Source: Plasmodium malariae (Eukaryota > Apicomplexa > Aconoidasida > Haemosporida > Plasmodiidae). From it: a DNA stretch of 64,000 nucleotides. Shown here piece after piece: positions 21,515 to 32,176 of this stretch. The translations under genes were made by a program, and so were the position numbers. Within the stretch, counting starts at the first letter, position 1. Each line of letters begins with the position of its first letter. A model generated the notes under the pieces. The model worked only from the letters and a program-made list of their open reading frames with translations, did no database searches and had not been told where the DNA came from. The DNA lies in assembly GCF_900090045.1 (NCBI RefSeq), contig NC_041783.1, forward strand, positions 1,261,501-1,325,500, read 5' to 3'.

Positions 21515-24146
21515 TCATCTCATTTTTTCATAGATCTTGGTCAAAAAACACGTGATAAAAGAACCGTTCAAGAATAACAAAAGATAAGCCAAAAAAAAAG
21601 CAAGAAGAAAAGAAAAATATATGTAACACGAAATAACAAAAATATTTTTTTTGTCTTAACAAAGCAGTAAACTTTTTTTTCCCCCTAAAAAATAGCCTTA
21701 CGGGATACGTTAATTTACTATCTTCATTTTGCTCGTTGCCCATATATTTGTGCATGTACTCTGAATTATGTACATGTGTAATAAAAAAAAAAAAAAAAAT
21801 TTATAATTCCTTTTACATAACAAAATAAATGCATAAATAGGTTAGCTGCACAAAATCGCTAAATTATTTACTATATGTTATATGTCCTACATAAGGCTTA
21901 AATGGTTTGCAGTACACACGAGGTACACTACACGACTTCACACTGAGAAATTTTTACCGTTTACTACTTTTCTGCTAATACAACAGCTCATTAAGTTCTC
22001 AAATTTACATAAAAGCGAAATGTTTTTATAAATACTTAAAAATGGTAGAACTTATTATCAATGATAAAAACACACGGTAGATATTTTTACCTTTCGTACA
22101 CTTTATCAAGTTACCCATTTCAGTCTCTTTGTCTTTTTGTTCGTATTTATTTTTGTCTTTTTCTTCGTCTTTATTTTTGTCTTTTTCTTCGTATTTATTT
22201 TTGTCTTTTTCTTCGTCTTTATTTTTGTCTTTTACTTCGTCTTTATTTTGTCTTTTACTTCGTCTTTATTTTTGTCTTTTACTTCGTCTTTATTTTTGTC
22301 TTTTACTTCGTCTCTATCTTTGTCTTTTTCTTCGTCTTTATCTTTGTCTTTTTCTTCTTCTTTATATTTGTTTTTATCTTTGACTTTGGCTTTTTCCTTT
22401 TCTTCTAAAATGGGACAAATAATAGTTCACTTATCTGACGTTACACTTTTTTTTTTTTTTTTCGATCTATTATGCTTCGAATAATAGCCTTATTATTTTA
22501 TTTTTTTATAAACTATTTCGTTTACCAGTAATATTTTTATTTTATATTTTTTTTTTTTTTTTTCGAGCTATTAAGCTGTCAACAATAGCCTCATTTTCTT
22601 TTCTTTTTTTTATATTTACCTTACCTTTATTTATATTTTCATTTTCAATGTTTATATTTGTAGTACAAAAATTGGTCGATTCTTCTTCTGTATCTTTTAA
22701 ATTTAGACATGTTACTAATTCTTTTCTTTTTTTTTCTAGCCGATTATTTATTAATGAAATGTCATAAGAGGAGTAACTCATACAATTATTCAAGAGCTCT
22801 TTTTTCAAATGATCTTCTCCTCCTTTGCTCTTATGAAAATTTGATACGCTTTCAGAATTCGTACTAGCGGTAACAGTATCATGAGATTTGCAAGCTTTTA
22901 CCTTATCTGTTTCAAAAATATTTAAATTGGCTACATTTTCCAAACTGGTTATATTTTCCAAATTTACTGCATTTTCTAAACTGGTCATATAAGCACAGTC
23001 GGAATTTTGAACATGATCCCCCCTAGGGCTTGTACTTTCTGTTCTGATTTGTGTGTGTCCCACTTTCTCATCCCTTAACATAGAAATCTTAGCCTTCCTC
23101 TGATCTTGATTTTGTCTATTTGTGCTATATATATCTCCTATAGATATGCATTCATCAATTATGTCTAATACTGTAAAATTTTTTTGTTCTTTCTTTCTAT
23201 TTATTACTGTTTTTAGTATTTGATCTAAATCTTTACTATTTTTTTTATATTCACATTCCTCGTCGTTACCCTCTTCTAAATTTTCGTATGTTCTTACAAG
23301 GCTACTATCATCACTTTCCGATTTGTCTGAAGTCATGTCTACATTTGATTTATCACTTAAGTTAACAATATTTTTAATATTACTTAAATTGTTTTTTATT
23401 TTGTATATGCTGTTGTTTATAATACGTACACTCTTGTTGATGGAGGAGGTACAAGTAGCATCATCGTCGTTACAGTTATTGTAATAAGAACCATCGTTAT
23501 AAGAGAGATCATCATCATCATCGTCATCATTTTCATCATCATCATTTTCATCATTATCATTTTCATCATTATCATTTTCATCATTATCATTTTCATCATC
23601 ATCATTTTCATCATTATCATTTTCATCATTATCATTTTCATCATTATCATTTTCATCATTATCATTTTCATCATTATCATTTTCACCATCATCATTTTCA
23701 CCATCATCATTTTCACCATCATCATTTTCACCATCATCATTTTCGCCATCATCATTATTATCGTTTACATAAATTTTGTCTGTTGCAGTTTTTGCATAAT
23801 CATCATTTAGAAATAATATGTTTTTATCGTCCTTGTTGAAACTGCTATAATGTATATCATCTACCTTCACACCATCTGCTTTATTGTGGTCCACCAGGTC
23901 ATCTTTCACGGTTGCATTATTACTTACAATGTTTATATTCCTAAAGCTTTTCCTTGCGTGTGCATTTTCATAATTTCCTTCCTCTTGGTCATTATTACTT
24001 ACACACAATATTTTCTTGTATGTTTTTTCCCCCAAAGTAATCTTCTTTTCGTCATATGGGACTCCCAATTTTTCTGTTTCAACCTCATTTTTTTCTTCCA
24101 ATGTGAATGGAGGATGTTTTTCATTACCATTATGCTGCAACTTCAT
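21515..24146 (-). CDS. Highly charged conserved-looking protein of unknown function, frame disrupted in exon 2
   Basis: Proposed exons: 22625-24146 (first), 22091-22404, 21702-21760 and 21515-21535 (last). Exon 1 ends at a consensus donor GTAAGG (AATAAAG|GTAAGG) and joins in phase to an exon starting after CATTTTAG. Exon 1 encodes 507 residues with an acidic repeat of NDDGE/NDNDE units (about residues 130-210) and a less repetitive C-terminal part (for example FTVLDIIDECISIGDIY). Exon 2 is a 24-base tandem repeat encoding KDEEKDKNK-type units. It breaks after about 57 codons because one repeat copy has one A fewer; in the other frame it runs on to MGNLIKCTK, which splices in phase to EYMHKYMGNEQNEDSKLTYP. 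The last tiny exon (IYEKMR) is the least certain. No domain recognised. If the frame break is real, the protein ends about 100 codons earlier. Confidence 0.55.
22135..22380 (-). repeat. 24-bp coding repeat (K/D/E-rich), with a one-base deletion
   Basis: About ten copies of a unit read on the minus strand as KDEEKDKN or close variants (KDEVKDKN, KYEEKDKN). The copy at 22241-22250 has a T run of four (22246-22249), where neighbouring copies have five, and this shifts the frame. Confidence 0.85.
23513..23756 (-). repeat. 18-bp acidic coding repeat
   Basis: Reverse strand encodes consecutive ENDNDE, ENDDDE and ENDDGE units. Forward strand shows tcattatcattttca and variants. The subtypes are grouped (GE copies together, DE copies together), as expected for recent local amplification. 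Confidence 0.9.
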
Positions 24147-25410
24147 CAAGGTGTTTTGCAGCGTGAATATAACTAATACAAGTTTAAAAAGGGTAAAAGA
24201 AAAATAAAGAAGCTAAATGAAACGAAAAAACCCTCGATTCTAATTAGAGTTAACTAAAATGGCTCAGACTAAACAGCTGAACAGTTAATGAGATATTGGG
24301 GCTATAAAATGGGAAAGTAAAATAAAAGGATAAAAAATGAAGACGCGCATAATGGTCTAGTTATATAACATAAAAATAACAAAAGAGCTTTTTAATTTTT
24401 TGTTTACATTCATTTTTTTCCACATATGGATATGCAGTAAAAAGGGGGCATGTATATGTATTTTATAAATATATATACATGAATATATTTGTATATATTC
24501 ATACGTATATATATATTCATATATATATACTATAAAGATAATTTTGACAAAAACACGTAAAAATAAATATAAACTTGTGAAAAAAAAATTTATGGGTAAA
24601 CTAACTCCCCTTTAATATGAATGGGTAAAAGATAGAGACACATATAGGCCCCACAAGCGCATGTAAAAGGTCAAGTATAAACCATAAAAATAGCATATGG
24701 CATGTGTTAAATGGTATGTGTTATGTGTTATGTGTTATGCGTTATGTGTTATATGTTAAATATAATTAGTATAGGAACCATTTAAAGAAAGAAAAAAATA
24801 ATTTTGGACAGCTTTTTCATAATTAAACAGTATAATTAATTAATAATAAATGCGTACAAATGGTGCAATTTTTTTTTTTTTTTTTTTTTTCTCTTCAAAA
24901 TACATCATCAAATGATCAAATGTAGAGTATAATCTTGGATAAGGGACGCATATAAAGCTGAGTGTGTATGGGGTAATAAAAAAGGAAGACAGGAAAAAAA
25001 AAATGAAAAAAATAATAAATTAAAAAAAAGAGAAGCAAAATAAATTAAAAAAAAGAGAAAAAATATATATTAAAAAAAAGAAAAGCAAAATAAATTACAA
25101 AAAAGAGAAAAATATATATTAAAAAAAAGAAAAGCAAAATAAATTACAAAAAAGAGAAAAATATATATTAAAAAAAAGAAAAGCAAAATAAATTACAAAA
25201 AAGAGAAAAAATATATATTAAAAAAAAAAAAAAAGCAAAATAAATTACAAAAAAGAGAAAAACAATATATTAAAAAAAAGAGAAAAAAAATATATTAAAA
25301 AAAAGAGAAAAAAAATATATTAAAAAAAAGAAAAGCAAAATAAATTAAAAGAAAAAAAAAAAAAAAAAATGCTTCGTACTCCTCGCGGAAAGCGCAAGGA
25401 CCCATATATA
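24147..25410. other. Intergenic region between two - strand genes
   Basis: Contains a (gttatgt)n patch near 24716-24755, poly-T at about 24870-24890 and a large purine-rich tandem array at its right end. No gene found. Confidence 0.65.
25012..25352. repeat. Purine-rich tandem array, unit about 54 bp
   Basis: Six to seven imperfect copies of a unit containing gaaaagcaaaataaatta followed by caaaaaagagaaaaatata. It lies just downstream of the TFIIS-domain gene stop codon. There are almost no C or T runs on the + strand, so strand asymmetry is strong. Confidence 0.85.
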
Positions 25411-28400
25411 TTAAAAATCCTCATTCTTACTAGCATCTATGATGGTAAGTATTCTATTATATGAATTGTCTAGAAACGTTAATATAGGAGAAGAGGCATA
25501 CTTTGGCATATGCTCATAAGCCGACTTTAAATTTTTATATGTATATTCGAAAGTGTATTTTTCCACAGAAGGTATTGTACATGGATTCCCAGATTTATCT
25601 TCATATTTACATGTGCTGTCGTCTTTGTTTTTCCCATTCATGTGATCATTCTGCTTTGTGCTACTACTACTACTACAATTATTATTACTAATACCCTGCT
25701 CTGTGTTTGTCATATTTCTTGGAGTATTTAGGTGCTCATAGTTTTTTTTTTCGATTCCAATATTTGCATTCTGATTAGAATAATCCCCCAAATTTTGGTC
25801 ATCTCCTTGTTCATTTTTTTTTGCCTCTATCTTCTCGTCATATATAACACTAGGTTGATAAGGCTCCTCGTCATTATTTTTTACATTTTTTAAATTTATA
25901 TAATTTTCACGTAAATATATGTTTTCATAAAAATATTTTCTTTCATGTTCTTTTCTTTTATTTTGTAAACTAATTGGAGCTAAATCTGATGAATCCATTT
26001 GAGCTAGGTCACTACAACTAATTGTTCCATTTAGTATTTTTTTCCTCAATTCGGAATTATCTTTTCTTAGTAAATTACTACATATAGAAAATAGCTTCAT
26101 TTTAATATCCATCTTATTATTATATGTTTGTATTACTTGCTCTACTATATTTTTACTGATCATTGTTGTATCTGCATCCATGTTTTCCTTATCTAAGCAC
26201 TGTTTTATTTTATCAATTACTTTTGTATATTTCGTTATACTTCTACTTCCTACATCCTCGTCATTGCACTGTGTATCCTTTTCATCCAAGTCCTCAACTA
26301 ATTTTTTATATTCCTCGTCTTTTCTTTCTCTACGCAATCTTTCATAAACATTGTTCCCGCTGCTGACGGCCATGTTGTTCCCACTGCTGACTGTATTGCT
26401 TCCACTACTAACCGTGTTATTGCCACTGCTGGCCATGTTATTATCCTCACTTACATTTTTCCCTTTTACAGAAATTATTTTTTTCGTCCTAGAATTTTCA
26501 TTTTTCTTTTGTGGTTTTCCTTTTTTTTTCCTCTTTTTTCTTTTTTTTCTACTAGATGTATATTCATCAATGTAAAATCCCGAGTCACCACTATATACTT
26601 CTTCATTTAGTATTTGTTTTTCTTCCACAATATCCTCATCTGTATTATCTTTTAAATCTTCATTAAAGGAATACTCATCCTCGCTTTCATTCGGTAAGCA
26701 CTTTTCATCGAACAATTCATCGTCCTCCTCTTTTTTTTTTTTTTTTCTTTTCTTTCCTCGGCATCTTTTGCTATCCCTTTTGTTGTTGGTTTTCTCAAAG
26801 ACATTTGTTCCACTATTTGTAGCTGCACACCCAGGAATATGATATCCACCATTCTGAGTGCATTGACAATTTGTATTAATTCCTTTCTCATCATTTTTTG
26901 CAACATCAAAAATTTCAACAATTTCGTTATTACTATTTGCACCTGTACAACTGTCAATCAGGGTTTTACCCTCCTCGTTCACCTTCTTTCTTTTTTTTCT
27001 TTTTTTTTTACTTTCATTTGCAAGATATCGTGAATGCTGGACTAAACTTTTTATCATTTCTTCAGTTCCACTTTCCTTCCTCCCTTTTTTTGATTTATTT
27101 GGGAATAATGCACTTTTATTATTGTTCCTTTTTTTCTCACCTTCTTTCTCTGCCTTTATGTTATTGTTACTTCTTTTTTTTTTTTTATTAGAAGAAGGGG
27201 TGGCATATTTTCTGTTACCGGGTACTAGCGTATGGTCACTCGCACGCTTTTCACTACTACTACAGTAACTGATACTGCTACTACTACTGCTACTTGTACT
27301 ACTACTGGTACTGCTACTTTCACTACTACTACTGTTGTTACTGCTACTTCTACCGCTGCTGCCAACACGATCATGTTTAACAATAATAGGCAAGTGTTCC
27401 CCTAATTTTGTGCTTTTTTTTTTATTTGTTTCACACATGGGAGATATAATTTTTTTTTTTCTTGCTTGTGCAGGTGAATTTTTCACTTTTTCATTTAAAG
27501 TTATTTTATTTTTCTGAACAGTTAATAATAAAACTTCTTCTTTTGTTACATCATATAAGGAGAAAAAGGGAATATCAAGGTGGAAGATATTTTTTATATA
27601 TTCATTATATAAAACAAAATTATGGTTAAATGAATTTACGATATTACAAAAATAAGAGAAATAATTTATATGTTCATTTAAATTATATACATTATTATGT
27701 ATGCAATTCATGCATATAAAATATATATCTGTTTGCTTAATTTTTTGTCTTTTTATTTTTATATCATATGATTTTTTATATTTCTGAAAAAATACGTACA
27801 TTTTATTATTTCCTTCAGAATTATTAGTAGTATCCATATCTTTACTACTCGTAAAAGTAAAAATTTTATGGGCCATTATTATATTAATATCATAATAAAT
27901 TCTACAGTTAAAACAAAAAAAATACAGAAATTCAAAATTTTTGTACGTTAATACATAATTATTACTTTTGTCATAATAAAAATTAGAGTTATCCCTTATT
28001 TTCTCATATAAATTCGCATTAATGTAAAAATTTAAACTTTCGCTATTTCTTCTATTTAGGATAACACAATTTTTTGTTACTTGAGGAATTAATTTTGCAT
28101 TCTTGCACAGAAAATTCTCATAGTAAAAAACTCTGAACGAGCAGTTTTTCCCCCTTTGTGCTCTCTCCTTCGTCATTCCGTTAAACACAATTTTTTCGTC
28201 GTACACACAGGGGGTACTGTTATCACTGTTATTGTTACTGTTACTGAGGCTACTACGACTGCTACTACTACAGTTCGCTTCTTCGTTCAGAATATTCATA
28301 TTTAGAGCGGGAGTGTCAACTTTTTGCGCGCTTTTTGCATTTTGTGTTGCTTCCGATGAGGACCCATTGCACCGATAAGTGATACCTCCTATTATGTGAC

Positions 28401-29769
28401 TTCCTACCTTTCCATTTAATTCATCAAGGCTATATTTCCCCTTCTCATTACTGGGTTCACTATCACATGCTACTGCTTCATTATCCTTTCCGTTCATAAA
28501 AGAAGCAGAGTTGGCACCACTACATTTGTCAGTAGTCCCTACCAAAGGTTTAAAGCGTTTTTCAAAATTGAGCACATCCAGCTGTTTGTTATGCTCGTAA
28601 CACAAAGGGAAACTATTGAATAAATATATAAATTCGTAAAAATTATAAACATCTATTCGGTTAATTACACTTTTTACATCATTTTTATTATAATATCCTA
28701 AACAGGGTAATACATTCCATCTATTCATAAAACATTCAAAACTGTTATATAAGAATTTTTTACATTCATTATTAGTATAAATTAGCTGGCTTATAATATT
28801 TATATTACTATCCTGTTTGACGAAATTATAAATTTGTGATATTCTGATTTGGTCATTACCTTCCATAATACTAATAGTATCATATTTTCGTAATTTCCCC
28901 AAATGACTTTTAATTTTTTTTTTTTTTTTTTTTCTAATGTTTTTTTTATTTTCATCGTATTTTTTGATTATATCAGAATTTTTTAAATTATTTAAATAAC
29001 TATTCTTTTCGATTTCATTTTTTTCCAAAATGCCTGAAGAAAGTTCAGATGAAGATGATGTTGTTGAGTACGAAGAGTACAAACTAGAGGAAGAAACTGA
29101 TTCCGATGAAGATGCACAAGAATTTGACGAAGAAACAGACACGTGTGAATTAGAATGATTCTTATTATATATGTTGTGTGTCTTATTATTATTTTCATAT
29201 GGTACATCCGGATTGGATTGTAAAAGATTAATATTTCTACTATCATCTGTATTATGCTTATCTTTTTTGTTCATTATTATTTCCATTCCGCTAGATAAAT
29301 TACAATTGGTTACACATGGTTCATTATAACCCCCTTTGCTTTTATATATAGCACATTCACCCACGTCCTGCTTAAGAATTTGATGCGTCTGCGGTTTTCC
29401 ATGGTGCTCATCCTTTTCAGCCCGTTCATCCTTTGCATCCTTTTCGTCCTTTTTATTCCGTTTCACATAATTCGCTTTGGGATAAGATTCAACATGTAAA
29501 ATATCATATACTGACGGCTTTTCATTTAACGTGGTATAACAAAAAGAATTTTTGTTTAAATAGCTATACAATTTGCATATATCGTTCAGCCTCATATGGT
29601 TATTTACTTTTCTAATATCTAGTTTTGTTAAGTCATAATCAAAAATATTTTTACAATTAATATCAACAAATTGTACATACTCCTCCTCTTCTTCCCGTGC
29701 TTTAATTTTTTTACTACTACAAGTATTTTTTTTATTTTCCTCTTTTATCACATTAGTTGTATTATTCAT
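25411..29769 (-). CDS. Large protein with a TFIIS central (TFS2M-like) domain
   Basis: Single exon, 1,452 residues from the first in-frame ATG (MNNTTNVIKEE); the open frame begins 23 codons earlier without an ATG. Near residues 1195-1285 the sequence KMDIKMKLFSICSNLLRK followed by NSELRKKILNGTISCSDLA and a KRKEHERKYFYE helix matches the TFIIS central domain, which binds RNA polymerase II in TFIIS, PHF3/DIDO and Bye1. A conserved-looking middle part (about residues 300-780) holds two CxxC pairs, CFNC near 620 and CMNC near 685, that could form a zinc site. The rest is low complexity: Ser runs, Lys runs (RKKRKKRKKK) and Asn. I see neither the C-terminal zinc ribbon with the DE catalytic pair of true TFIIS nor a clear PHD or SPOC domain, so it is probably a polymerase-associated regulator and not TFIIS itself. 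Confidence 0.8.
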   Translation of the reverse strand: MNNTTNVIKEENKKNTCSSKKIKAREEEEEYVQFVDINCKNIFDYDLTKLDIRKVNNHMRLNDICKLYSYLNKNSFCYTTLNEKPSVYDILHVESYPKANYVKRNKKDEKDAKDERAEKDEHHGKPQTHQILKQDVGECAIYKSKGGYNEPCVTNCNLSSGMEIIMNKKDKHNTDDSRNINLLQSNPDVPYENNNKTHNIYNKNHSNSHVSVSSSNSCASSSESVSSSSLYSSYSTTSSSSELSSGILEKNEIEKNSYLNNLKNSDIIKKYDENKKNIRKKKKKKIKSHLGKLRKYDTISIMEGNDQIRISQIYNFVKQDSNINIISQLIYTNNECKKFLYNSFECFMNRWNVLPCLGYYNKNDVKSVINRIDVYNFYEFIYLFNSFPLCYEHNKQLDVLNFEKRFKPLVGTTDKCSGANSASFMNGKDNEAVACDSEPSNEKGKYSLDELNGKVGSHIIGGITYRCNGSSSEATQNAKSAQKVDTPALNMNILNEEANCSSSSRSSLSNSNNNSDNSTPCVYDEKIVFNGMTKERAQRGKNCSFRVFYYENFLCKNAKLIPQVTKNCVILNRRNSESLNFYINANLYEKIRDNSNFYYDKSNNYVLTYKNFEFLYFFCFNCRIYYDINIIMAHKIFTFTSSKDMDTTNNSEGNNKMYVFFQKYKKSYDIKIKRQKIKQTDIYFICMNCIHNNVYNLNEHINYFSYFCNIVNSFNHNFVLYNEYIKNIFHLDIPFFSLYDVTKEEVLLLTVQKNKITLNEKVKNSPAQARKKKIISPMCETNKKKSTKLGEHLPIIVKHDRVGSSGRSSSNNSSSSESSSTSSSTSSSSSSSISYCSSSEKRASDHTLVPGNRKYATPSSNKKKKRSNNNIKAEKEGEKKRNNNKSALFPNKSKKGRKESGTEEMIKSLVQHSRYLANESKKKRKKRKKVNEEGKTLIDSCTGANSNNEIVEIFDVAKNDEKGINTNCQCTQNGGYHIPGCAATNSGTNVFEKTNNKRDSKRCRGKKRKKKKKEEDDELFDEKCLPNESEDEYSFNEDLKDNTDEDIVEEKQILNEEVYSGDSGFYIDEYTSSRKKRKKRKKKGKPQKKNENSRTKKIISVKGKNVSEDNNMASSGNNTVSSGSNTVSSGNNMAVSSGNNVYERLRRERKDEEYKKLVEDLDEKDTQCNDEDVGSRSITKYTKVIDKIKQCLDKENMDADTTMISKNIVEQVIQTYNNKMDIKMKLFSICSNLLRKDNSELRKKILNGTISCSDLAQMDSSDLAPISLQNKRKEHERKYFYENIYLRENYINLKNVKNNDEEPYQPSVIYDEKIEAKKNEQGDDQNLGDYSNQNANIGIEKKNYEHLNTPRNMTNTEQGISNNNCSSSSSTKQNDHMNGKNKDDSTCKYEDKSGNPCTIPSVEKYTFEYTYKNLKSAYEHMPKYASSPILTFLDNSYNRILTIIDASKNEDF

Positions 29770-29894
29770 TTTTGCATTGTATGACGTTTTAGAAAAAAAA
29801 TGAATAAAGGCATCAATTAGAGTAGTACATCTACTCAAACGAACATATATGCATACGTTTTATTTCGGCTCCAACTGACGAAAAAGTAGTAGTC

Positions 29895-30089
29895 ATGTGG
29901 GGCATGGCACAGTGACGGAACAGCAGAGAAGAAATAATTTACACTTATACGAATAATATGCTGCTTTTATGGTTATATCTATTTTCCTTAGAAAACAAGA
30001 AAAGGAGTTTGTACAAAAATGCAAAAAATACTGTCCGCTATTACGGAAATATTCCTCATTTATATGGAAAATGTACGTATAAATACGTT

Positions 30090-30166
<77 letters not shown>

Positions 30167-32176
30167 CTTATACGTGCCACTTAAAAGAATTTAATAAGAA
30201 TATTATTATGTTTGTACTGAAACTCGTGCAATGTAATTTCGTCTCTTAACTCCTTTCATTTTAATGAAGGAAAATTCTTTTAATATCAGTTATGTTCCCC
30301 TTTTAATTTCATTTTTATTAAAGAATAATGCTGGGGATGCAAAAGTAAATTTTTACTCGTAAAAATAAATTATGTAGATGATTAAAAATAATCATTACTC
30401 GTTCGTTTTTTTTTTTTTTTCTTATCTTATAAATATATTACATTATCACATCTTTTATAATATCATATCATTTATAATATTATATCAACCTGTATTATGT
30501 ATTGAGTATTACGTATTATGTTTTTCTTTTCCTTTTTTTTTTCCTGTTCATTGAGTTGTTCCTTCATCAAAGAAGCCTCACGCATATATATGCATGTTGC
30601 TGTTACAGAAAAGCAAGTGAATAGAAATTTAAAAAAAGAAAAAAGAAAATTATATAGGTTAGCTGCCTGCGCTACGTAAATGTAAATTATAGCATTTTTG
30701 TTTGTTTGTTTGTTTGTTTGTTTGTTTGTTTGTTTGTTTGTTTGTTTGTTTGTTTTTTTGTTTGTTTTTTTGTATGTTTATTTTTTTGCTCTTTTGCTTT
30801 TTTTGTTTAATATTTTAAAAATATAAAAATGACAAATTAACAAAATTGTATATTTTTTTGGAGTGATATTTTATTCTGTACAAGTCAGATTTTTTTTTTT
30901 TCTTTCTTTTCTGTTTTATATTCTTCGTAGATAAAATGCATATATATATGTATATATGCATAACAGCCGTGCAAAGCTGAACTCCAAGAAGTAGAATGTT
31001 TTTATGAGGATATTTTTCCATACAAAATGAAAAATATTTCTTATTATAGTTTAGCTTAATTTAGCATTTCTTTAGCTGCTTGAGTTTAAGTCATATATTT
31101 AAGTTGCTCATAACATTGTATCAGTTTTAATATACTTGCTATTTTGTCTTTTTATATGGAGAAAAGAATTTTTTTTTTTTTTTTTTTTTATTTTATTATT
31201 TTTTTTTTCACGTTAGATGATTTCAATATACGAGAATGCATGAAGGGTTTCCCTCAAAAAAAAAAATATTATTCTTGTCATTTCATTTGTGTATATACGC
31301 TCAGTTGCATAAGCTTACTCGTATATGCTTCACACATTATATATGTACAGTTAAACCTATTTACAATCGCTTGTACGTATAATCGCACTCGTATGCATTC
31401 TCATTTGTAAACCTAGTTATATTCATAATGCGGATAAAAAAAGTACGTGGGGGAGAGGGAAGTGCTTCATTTATTTGCCAAGGCTACTATAAAAAGATCG
31501 GACCATAATTTTGAATTGAGTTCAAGTAATAATTGTTAACATTGGTAAGAAAGAAAGATAGGTTCATGCAAGTAATAAGGAAAGGGGGAAATGTAACACA
31601 TAGAAAAAAGGGGCGATAGGAAGCGCATACATACTAGTTGGAAGTGGAACTATCTTTGTCCATATATCGTATACGCATATGTATATGTATATATAAGTAT
31701 GTGCACATATTTACTTATATGCGACTATATTTACATATATGCGACTATATTTACATATATGCGACTATATTTACATATATGCGACTATATTTACATATAT
31801 GCGACTATATTTACATATATGCGGCTATATTTACATATATGCGGCTATATTTACACATATGCGGCTATATTTACATATATGCGGCTATGTTTACGCATAT
31901 ATGGCTTCCCTTTTTTAAGCATTTATTTTTTTTCCCATTTTGAGGAGTTAAATATGTATGACGAGCATAAAATATGTTTGATTCACTTTTTTGAAAACCT
32001 GCATACAGATAGGTAGTATAATTAGCCATGTTTGAAAGAAGCTTTTTTGTTTTTTAAAAAATATAGTTAAGGAAAGGAACACAAAAAAAAAAAAAAAAAT
32101 TTTTATTTATCACTTATGTGCATACGCCAATTACAAATATGAAGAAGTAATAATGGCGGTTAGAATAAAAAAATAG
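29895..32176 (+). CDS. Candidate small spliced gene(s), reading frame unresolved
   Basis: Exon-like segments lie head-to-head with the TFIIS-domain gene. Segment A 29992-30072 follows a good acceptor (CTATTTTCCTTAG) and ends at GTACGT. Segment B 30270-30344 ends at GTAAAT. C is 30573-30620, X 30967-31048, W 31217-31290, Y 31945-32012 and Z 32164-32176. A-B (QKILSAITEIFLIYMEN, then ENSFNISYVPLLISFLLK) is phase 0 throughout. B-C-stop or B-X-W-Y-Z both keep phase; Y reads ELNMYDEHKICLIHFFENL. Alternatively a start at 29895 (MWGMAQ, donor GTGACG) would use another frame of A (KEFVQKCKKYCPLLRKYSS) and stop soon after. Open frames with matched splice sites make coding plausible, but I cannot choose between models and recognise no family. 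Confidence 0.3.
30092..30163. repeat. (TA)n dinucleotide tract
   Basis: About 36 TA units, in the putative first intron of the candidate gene. Confidence 0.95.
30697..30770. repeat. (TTTG)n tetranucleotide tract
   Basis: About 14 tandem tttg units followed by degenerate T/G copies. Confidence 0.95.
31721..31900. repeat. Perfectly phased 20-bp tandem repeat, 9 copies
   Basis: Nine head-to-tail units starting exactly at 31721. The first five are gcgactatatttacatatat and the last four start gcggc, with small extra changes in the seventh and ninth copies. There are no spacers. Confidence 0.97.

Noticed and set aside
31429..31509. Short, relatively G+C-rich ORF beginning MRIKKVRGGEGSAS
   Set aside because: Only 26 codons, with no flanking splice logic or domain; it could be a uORF but cannot be supported.
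31721..31900. CRISPR-like regular repeat
   Set aside because: Units are contiguous with no spacers, and the genome is eukaryotic.
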